Assembly: GCF_027409185.1 (NCBI RefSeq)
Contig: NC_084463.1
Coordinates: forward strand, 50,028,907 to 50,092,906
Length of the DNA stretch: 64,000 bases
DNA from: Cynocephalus volans
Taxonomy: Eukaryota > Chordata > Mammalia > Dermoptera > Cynocephalidae
Direction of reading: 5' to 3'
Part shown: in pieces, positions 57,168-64,000 of the stretch
Layout: each line of letters begins with the position of its first letter
How positions within the stretch are numbered: position 1 is the stretch's first letter
The notes under the pieces: model-generated
The model's database searches: none
What the model was told of the DNA's origin: nothing
Seen by the model: only the letters and a program-made list of their open reading frames with translations
Translations under genes and position numbers: made by a program

Positions 57168-58499
57168 AATACAAAATATATATAATCGTTGCTGTAGCTA
57201 TCAGCCCTCCTACCCACTACAGTTACCTCTGTGATTATCATTTTGAATAATCCTTGGGTTGTTAAAATTAATGTAGGTAAATGGAATTTTATAGTAGGAA
57301 ATGTAGTTTTCAGGATGTCAAATAATAGTCATCAATTTGAATACTTGTATTTGTTTTCATAAAAGTTTTAATCCTCAAAAGAGAACCCTGACCAAAATAG
57401 GAATATACCAGGATCAATGAAACAGGTGGCGTGAGTCATATCACTGACTTTTAATTAAAAACGATGCTGTGGATGTTGGCGTGGGCTGGACCGCACGTAG
57501 GCGGCTTCAGAATTTCTTAAGCTGAAATCCAGCTGGAGAGTTCTCAATCAGAATGGGCTTATTTTGATAATTTATAATCTATCTGTTGCTGTTAGTTTTC
57601 ATACCTAAATCATAGTTTTAAAAATTCAAGGAGATATATGAATCTTGAGACTTGGACAGTTATTCCTGAGCCAAAGGATTTTTGTGCAAAGCTAATATGT
57701 ATAATAGACAATCAGTTTTTCACTGTACAGTTTTGTCATCATATTTCAATAACTGAATGAATAATCTGAATTAATAAGCATAACATTTGTGTAAGCCAAA
57801 GACTAGTCTAGGCTCTGCATTCATTGATGGGAACCTTAAGCCAACGTTTCTTTTCATCAGCTTGTTCAAAAGGCATAAACATAATTACAGTTCTGAGGCA
57901 AAAGCATATCGACCGGTGAAAACAGTAACTGAGCCTGGACACGATCGCTTAGGGTAATGGGTTGCATGTTGCTCTGAATACTTGGAAGAACGTGGAAGAA
58001 GTTTTTTTTTTTTTAACATGTAGATATTTATATGTTTTATCTCATAGAAAATTGAGCATTAAAGCACATCAAAAGTAATTTTTTAGATTTTGTTTGTTAA
58101 CTAAAGCTTTGGTTGAAATCCAAACAGATGAATTGATATTCATAGCTGGAGAGAAAAATATAGAAAAGTAGTGGAAATAGCAAAGGATGAGTTCGTTTTA
58201 ATTATCAAAATGTGAAGAGGGGCAGAGAGGGGACAAAAGGGACTCGGCTCACCATCTTCTGCCACAGCTTGGCTTTGTATCTTCTGCCCAGGTTAGTTCA
58301 CGAGAACAATGCTGAGTTTGGGGATCACACCTCATCACCCTGCACATCCCTGCTCCTTCTCTCTCGCACGTCAAGACTGTCATGAAAGCAGAGGAGGCAT
58401 GTGGGGGCCTGTGCCCTGGCTGGGAGCGCCACCCTGTGTCCCCTCCTGCATTTCTGCTGTGCGTCCTTCATGCAGTGCCTTCTGTGTCAGTCTCTGCGG
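57161..58499. other. No gene recognised
   Basis: AT-rich, with a T run at about 58002-58013 and small unassigned frames near 58309-58579. Confidence 0.4.
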
Positions 58500-58690
58500 T
58501 GAAACTATTAGAGCCCTCAGAAGTCGTTAGTGTTACCCCCATTGTACAGGTGATGAAACTGAGATTGTCAGAGAAGTAAGAAAAAAATTTCAAGATCATA
58601 AAAGTAGTAAGTGCCAAAGTTGGGAAGTTGGGATTTAAATTTGAAACCACAGCTTTGCTTATTACTGCTTTAGAAATAGACCTAAGGAGC
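58500..58690 (+). mobile_element. MIR SINE
   Basis: CCCATTGTACAGGTGATGAA, ACTGAGATTGTCAGAGAAGT and AGTAAGTGCCAAAGTTGGGA are MIR blocks, ending where MITE copy 3 begins. Confidence 0.75.
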
Positions 58691-58693
58691 TGA

Positions 58694-58766
58694 CGCTTCA
58701 CACAGTTCATGGAAAGGTTCATGTTATCTTTTAATTCTATTTTTTCCATGAACTTCTTGAAGTACT
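58694..58766. mobile_element. Short palindromic DNA element (MITE), copy 3
   Basis: CAGTTCATGGAAAGGTTCAT at the left and TTTTCCATGAACTTCTTGAA at the right, around TTATCTTTTAATTCTA. Its centre is the reverse complement of copies 1 and 2. Confidence 0.75.
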
Positions 58767-58774
58767 GATATTTC

Positions 58775-59700
58775 CAAACTTTTTATTTTAAAATGATTTC
58801 AAATTTAGAAAAAGTTTAAGTACAAAAGTTGTAAGTATTAAGAATTCCTGAATACTCTTCACGCAGATTCCAATTGTTAACATTTTACCAGATTTTCTTA
58901 TTATCTAGCTCTATCTTTGTGTATTTGTGTGTATTTACACATTTTTCATAAAATATTTGTAATAAGCTATAGACACGATTCCCCTTTACTGCTAAATACC
59001 TGAGTGTATAATGCTAAATACATGCAGATTACTTTACATACCCACAGTACAAGATCAAAATTATGAAATGAACAGTATGCAATTTACAGACCTTACTCAA
59101 AATTTGCCAGTTATCACAATCATGTCCATTACAGCAAAACCAAAACAAAATAAAACCACTGTGGGCCAGGATTCAATCCAGGCTCATGCATCATATTTAA
59201 TTGCAATGTGGCTTTAATCTCTTTTATTCAGGAACATTTCCTCAGTCTTGATCTCTCATGACCGTGACATTTTTGAAGAACAGAGGCCAGTTCGTTTGTA
59301 AAATGTTCCTCAGTTAGAGTTTGTCTGATGTTTCCTCATGATTGGATTCAAGGTCTCCATTTTTGGCAGGATCACCACGGAAGTGACGCTGTGCTCTCTG
59401 TAGTGCATTAGGTCAGAAGCACACGTACTGATTTGTCCCCTCACTGGTATGTTCCGTTTGGGTGAGGTCGTATCTGCTGGACTTCCTCATAGCACAGTTA
59501 CTGTTTTTCCCACTGTAAGTATGAACACCTTATAGGGAGATATTTTGAGAATATATAAATAGTTTCTTATCTGATTTTTATTTCACTAGTTTTAACACCT
59601 ACTGATGATTCTTGCCTAAGTCAGTTATTACTGATTCTTGCCAAATGCTTTTGTCTATCTTTCTGAGCCCCATTATTGAGTTACTGTTAGTCTAGAGAAA
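58775..59700 (-). mobile_element. Old L1 (L1M) 3' end, minus strand
   Basis: AACTTTTTATTTTAAAATGA, CAATTGTTAACATTTTACCA, ACAGACCTTACTCAAAATTT, TTTGTCTGATGTTTCCTCAT and TTTTGGCAGGATCACCACGG follow the reversed L1M 3' UTR in order over almost 1 kb. Confidence 0.8.
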
Positions 59701-59739
59701 CACAGTATCTCTCGTCTCTTATGTCTAGACCATTAGTCT

Positions 59740-59850
59740 GGAAACACGTAAAATGCCTTACAGTACTATTTCCTTGGATCTTCACAACATCCCCGTTAGG
59801 TAAACACTATAATATCCACATTTTTTATATGAGTAAACTGAATAGCAAAA
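59740..59850 (+). mobile_element. MIR fragment
   Basis: TTGGATCTTCACAACATCCC, CCGTTAGGTAAACACTATAA and ATGAGTAAACTGA match the MIR central to 3' part. It is diverged. Confidence 0.6.
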
Positions 59851-59949
59851 ACCAAGATGGCAACATTTTTAGAAAAGTAATATTAAAATTAACCTTTAAA
59901 ATACCATTAGGGATATTCACAGTAAGGTAATAAATGAAGTTTAAAAAGC

Positions 59950-59976
59950 AAAAAAAAAAAAAAAAAAAAAAAAAAA
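59950..59976. repeat. Poly(A) tract
   Basis: A run of 27 A directly before the L1M/HAL1-like region. It may be the tail of another insertion, but no body is recognisable to its left. Confidence 0.8.
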
Positions 59977-59979
59977 GAA

Positions 59980-62860
59980 TTTAAAAAAATCAGAAAGAAT
60001 CATATACAGTGTAGTGCCATGATTTTTAAACTTTGAAAGCAGAGACCAGGGAAGGAGACAACACTCCACGGCACCATAACACTGAAGCAAGGAGAGGTGA
60101 GTGAATGGAAACCTGAGAGATCTTGACACCCCGCTTGGAGAGAAGGCCAAGAGGGCCTATAAATGCCAAAGGAAAGACACGCAAAACCCCTGCAAACTGA
60201 ACTGCAGTGTTTCTCCTCGGCTGATAACTAAAGGTGAAAAGGGGAGGCCGAGAGATGAGGATCATCACATCTTAATCATCTGAGCAAACAGTAGCCATTT
60301 GCAGAATTGAGAACAAGAGAGAAAGCAGACGCGATTCTTTAAGTAGAAGGACACCCAAGAGGTGAGTAACGAGAGGGTCTTCGCGTGAAGCCCCGGCCCT
60401 CACTGCACACGAACTTCAGGACCCCAACCTGTGCGTTTTCCTGTCTTTTTTCCCGCCCATGAGGAAGGGAGCTACATGGTTTCTGGGGAGAAAATCTAAA
60501 ATGGGGCGAGTGAAGGCCTGAGGCACATGGTGTGTCTTGTGGCTCCGCCGAACAATGGGAAAGTACCAGTGTCCCTCTAAGGGTAGAGACTGAACACTAA
60601 ATTAGGACTTTTAAATGGAGAATCCTAGTCCACCAGCCACACGCACCCACGCTAGAGGACAGCTCCTCGGGACCCCCCCAGCTGTCGAGGCAAACAGAAG
60701 GGCTCGAATAGGAAACAACCAACCCTCAAACCCGAGCTCTGAGGCACAGATCAAGGTGTCAGAGACAGTGGGCCGATGGCCGACGGTGAGCAAAGGGACT
60801 TTATTCAAACTCTCTCCAAAAGACAAAAGGCCCTGAAAAACCGTTCAGATTAAATAAGCATACGATGAAAGGAAATGCCACTGTGACCAAGCAAAACACT
60901 ACAAGAAGAGGAAAGAGAAAATGAGACCCGAGGGGAAGAGGAAGAGGAGTGAAGTGGATGTGACATGTAGGAGACGTTGCGCTTCTGAATCCACCCACAG
61001 GATGTCTGGGTGAAGGTGGTGGGTGGAACACATACATCTATTTTTGCCTCTTTACAAATCCCAACAGAAATAATAGAATTTTTGAAATGTTGGACGCTGG
61101 GAAATAGATAAGAGACAAATGATCCACCAGCCCGCCAAAGTCTAAATTCCAAGCCAATAGGTGGAAAGTTGACAGCCGATCTCATTGGGGCAAAATCCCC
61201 CAATGGCTTAGCAATTGAGAGTGCGTAGTAATGTTAGAAGTGGAGCGTGAAGGGAGACAGCTAAAATAAAGGGGCCTGATTGCAAGTCCATAGAAACAGA
61301 GCTAGATCCCCTTCCTCGTACTGTGCAGCTGATGACAAACCACCCTCATGGAGGCAGATGATGGAGGTTTATTTTCTGGAGTCAGTAATACAAGAGGGTC
61401 TCTCTACCGAAGGCCCCAAGTCACAGCTGAGTTTATCCAACTGTTTGCATCTGGATGTGGAGACTCCTACCTCCACTCTTCCCCCACCAAGCTCCTACTT
61501 TACTAGCAGCCAGGTCTTTATTATCTAGAAAAATATTAGAAAAGTTCTCCCTGGGATTTGCACCAGACAAAGAAGAAAGATCCTGAAATAATGACAATGG
61601 AAGACCACCTGCCGGTGCAGCCTGCAGGTAACAAGCCCCACTCACCTGCTCAGGGCCTAGTCAGCCTCTGACCTCTCCTCCAACTACCATCAGCTACCCA
61701 AGGAGGCCCTGAGAAATGAGGAAAGCCTCTAAACAAAACTAGTACACAGAGCAAAGCAACTTGGAGGTAATAGAGATAATAGAGAGTAAGAAATTTTTTA
61801 AAAAATAGACTCTTATTTATATCTCCAAAGAGATACAATCATACAAGACATTTGGAGAACAAAACCACTCTTGCAAATAAAAATAAAAATAAAATTAAAA
61901 CATGAGAGCAAAATACAAACTCCAGAGAAGCATTGGAAGATGAGTTGAGGAAACTTCCCCCCAAACAAAGTTAAAGTATAGAGTTGAAATAAAGAAGAAA
62001 AAAGTAAAAAAATGGGAGAACCAAGAGGAAGGAATCAGTATATAGCAATTCAAGAGGGTTTCAGGAAGCTGAGAGGCCAAGTCCCCAGCCTCAGAGCGTG
62101 TGAGCGCTGCAAGCGGGATGAAAGCACGTGCAGTCAAGTGCATCGTTTGGAAATTATAGCCCTCAGAGGACCAAAAGAAGATCCTCTAAGCTTAGAGAAA
62201 GAGAGATTCTAAGGAGAAATGCATGAAATGGATCAATATCTGAATGATTTTGGACATCCTCACAGAAAGAGTGGAAGTTAGAAGGCAAGGATTTCTACAC
62301 ACTTCTAAACTATCAATTAGGTGTGAGGGTAGAAGAAAGATGTTTGAAAATATGCAAAGTTTCACAACGTTTAAACTCCCAGGCACCCCATCTCAAGACC
62401 TACTGGAGGATATGCCTCACCAAATCGAGATATTAAGCAAAGAAAGAAGGAAATGTAGGGTCAAGGAAACAGGGTCTATGACTGAAGAGAGCAGACGGCA
62501 CTCAGGACAAGGGTGAGAGAGTTTTCAGGATGGTGGCCCTGCCGGAGCTCAACAGAAAACGGTGCAGCCTGGAACAGGCTGGATGTCCTGAAACAGATTC
62601 TCGGGAAGACAAATTGGTAACACTCCCAAAGCAACTGAATGTCTTGAGAGATATATGACTGGAGAACAGTTTGAAGTCAAATTCATTATAATGATGCGGA
62701 AAACTCTGCAAACAAAATTTAAGACAATTATCAGAGTACAGATCCATATTTGGGGGCCAGAACCTTATACAATTTGGGGGTACCTTTTTGAGATTAAAAA
62801 TACAGAATACCAAAACCGAATTTAGGTACCAGAGTAGATATTTATTTAGAATGAGTACAT
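59980..62860 (+). mobile_element. L1M/HAL1-like LINE remnant, sense
   Basis: The right part is clear: GCATTGGAAGATGAGTTGAG, AAGAAGATCCTCTAAGCTTA, AACTATCAATTAGGTGTGAG, CTACTGGAGGATATGCCTCA and CTCGGGAAGACAAATTGGTA lie in the order of HAL1/L1M sequence around ORF1. The left part (59980-61700) is assigned only because it is continuous A/G-rich sense sequence of the same type. No frame over 100 codons survives. Confidence 0.55.
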
Positions 62861-63560
62861 ATAATTATAAGAAATTACACATTTAAAAATGCAGACAGAT
62901 ATTGAAAACAAAACAAATTACAGATGCTGTTTTTATTATAAAATTATCTTTTTATTAACCAACAGCCTGATATATTCCTATAACATTATTTTTTTCTATT
63001 TTTTGAGTACCTCTTTATAGATGATTTTGTTAATATTTTCTATAAAAAGAATAGAAAGATAATTCAATATTTTTTCTAGTATGGTTAATCAAATTTATTA
63101 ATTTTTAATTACTGATGGCTTATAAAATATTTTTTAGCATCTCCATTTATTATAGGGATTGTCATAAGTTTTAAATTTTTCTTCATCATTTATGACAAGG
63201 TGATAATACTGTTCAGAACTGATAAATCAGTTTAACTTACCTGATAGCCAAATTGATAACCAAACTATTATTCTCCTTAAAGATATGGTAACCACTAAAT
63301 GATTTAAACCAAATTCTAGGCCAGAAGCTCTTTTCATCAGTGACTATCTTCGGTATCTGTTAGGTGGTAAAGCCTGGTCCCCGGTCACCAGTATTTCTGT
63401 TCTTTTTGCTTTTTAGTTTGTAATTTACCAAGGAATACTTATTTCCTGACTGATGATGTTGATGTTTAGATACTTTAAGGCCATATTAAGAGTTAGAAAG
63501 GAGTAACAGTGAGGCGGCAGACCAGAGGGGTCTGACACTTGTAGCCCTTAAGAAAACGGA
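62861..63560. other. AT-rich sequence, nothing recognised
   Basis: Strongly AT-rich, with no gene and no named repeat. It separates two LINE pieces. Confidence 0.45.
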
Positions 63561-63568
63561 CCAAAACA

Positions 63569-64000
63569 GCTTCCAGTCAAGACTGTGGAATAGATGGTCC
63601 CCAGTGTCACTCTCTCCCACAGATCAACCAATTTACAGCTATTAAAAAGAAAAGACAGCCAAGCTGGGGCTGCTAGAGCTCAGGAGAAGAGAAGGAGAGA
63701 CCTATGGAGAGATGAATGTGGGAGAAACCACAATGAGAAAGAAAGAACTCCTCTGAACTTTTTGAAACCTGGCCACTTTGAGGCTGGAGCTAGTGAGCAC
63801 ATGGAGCAGGAGCCGGCAAAAGCCACTGCTATGCCCTCTGGATGAAGTTGTTTGGAGGCTGCAAGGGAAAAGAGGGCCTCAATGACCCCCAGGCCAGCAA
63901 GAATACTAATAGGGTTCCCATGGACCCACACAGGAGTGAGGGCCCACAACAACTGAAAAAAAGGAGCCACTCTTAGGTATTGATTTCTTTCTTCTTGGAA
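63569..64000 (+). mobile_element. Probable L1 5' UTR, running off the window
   Basis: CTTCCAGTCAAGACTGTGGA, ATAGATGGTCCCCAGTGTCA and CTCTCTCCCACAGATCAACC resemble an L1 5' end (CAAGATGGCGGAATAGA-type start), followed by AGCTATTAAAAAGAAAAG. The remaining sequence (CATGGACCCACACAGGAGTG) is GC-balanced and 5'-UTR-like. The body lies beyond position 64000. Confidence 0.55.

Noticed and set aside
56948..57241. Minus-strand frame with a YIYIYI run
   Set aside because: It is a translation of the (TA)n microsatellite.

Overview
This is a stretch of mammalian nuclear genome with no bacterial or organelle features. It is AT-rich with GC-rich islands, has intron/exon signals, and is built mainly of interspersed repeats: ERVL-MaLR LTRs, L1, L2, MIR, hAT-type elements and short palindromic DNA elements. 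No Alu is visible. The SINEs I can recognise (about 4970-5020, 11244-11322 and 11821-11932) resemble a tRNA-Ile. From memory this fits the CYN SINEs of colugos (Dermoptera). A colugo or another euarchontan is my best guess, at moderate confidence only.

The only protein-coding gene I recognise is a damaged copy of RNF187 (RING finger protein 187 / RACO-1) on the plus strand. It lies in a CpG island (about 2456-3600). Exon 1 (3152-3438) keeps the second half of the RING and the linker but lacks a recognisable first half of the RING and has a frameshift near 3389. Exon 2 (4667-4762) is open, 96 nt long, and ends in a GC splice donor. I find no later RNF187 exons in the remaining 59 kb. The second gene-like object is a 5'-truncated RPL10 processed pseudogene on the minus strand (about 19689-20062).

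Layout. 1-2455: MaLR LTR pieces in AT-rich sequence. 2456-5220: CpG island and RNF187 remnant. 5222-8000: an MLT1-like LTR next to a nearly complete MaLR element (LTR, internal region, LTR; 5601-7966, minus). 8165-11112: further LTRs and unclassified repeats. 11-18.3 kb: SINEs and L1M pieces. 18.3-23.4 kb: mostly unannotated sequence holding the RPL10 pseudogene. 23735-25560: a 1.8-kb C/A-rich minisatellite. 25.5-38.5 kb: L2, MIR, hAT, palindromic elements and LTRs, including a three-level nest at 35.6-37.1 kb. 38.5-58.5 kb: mostly repeat-poor sequence with two GC-rich patches and one L1. 58.5-64 kb: MIR, L1M, an L1M/HAL1-like element, and the probable 5' end of another L1 that runs off the window.

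I found no convincing undescribed gene system. The observations most worth following are the broken RNF187 locus, the minisatellite, the complete MaLR element, a 9-base poly(T) insertion with a 17-bp target duplication, and the nested insertions. Repeat family names are from memory of consensus sequences. No database search was possible.
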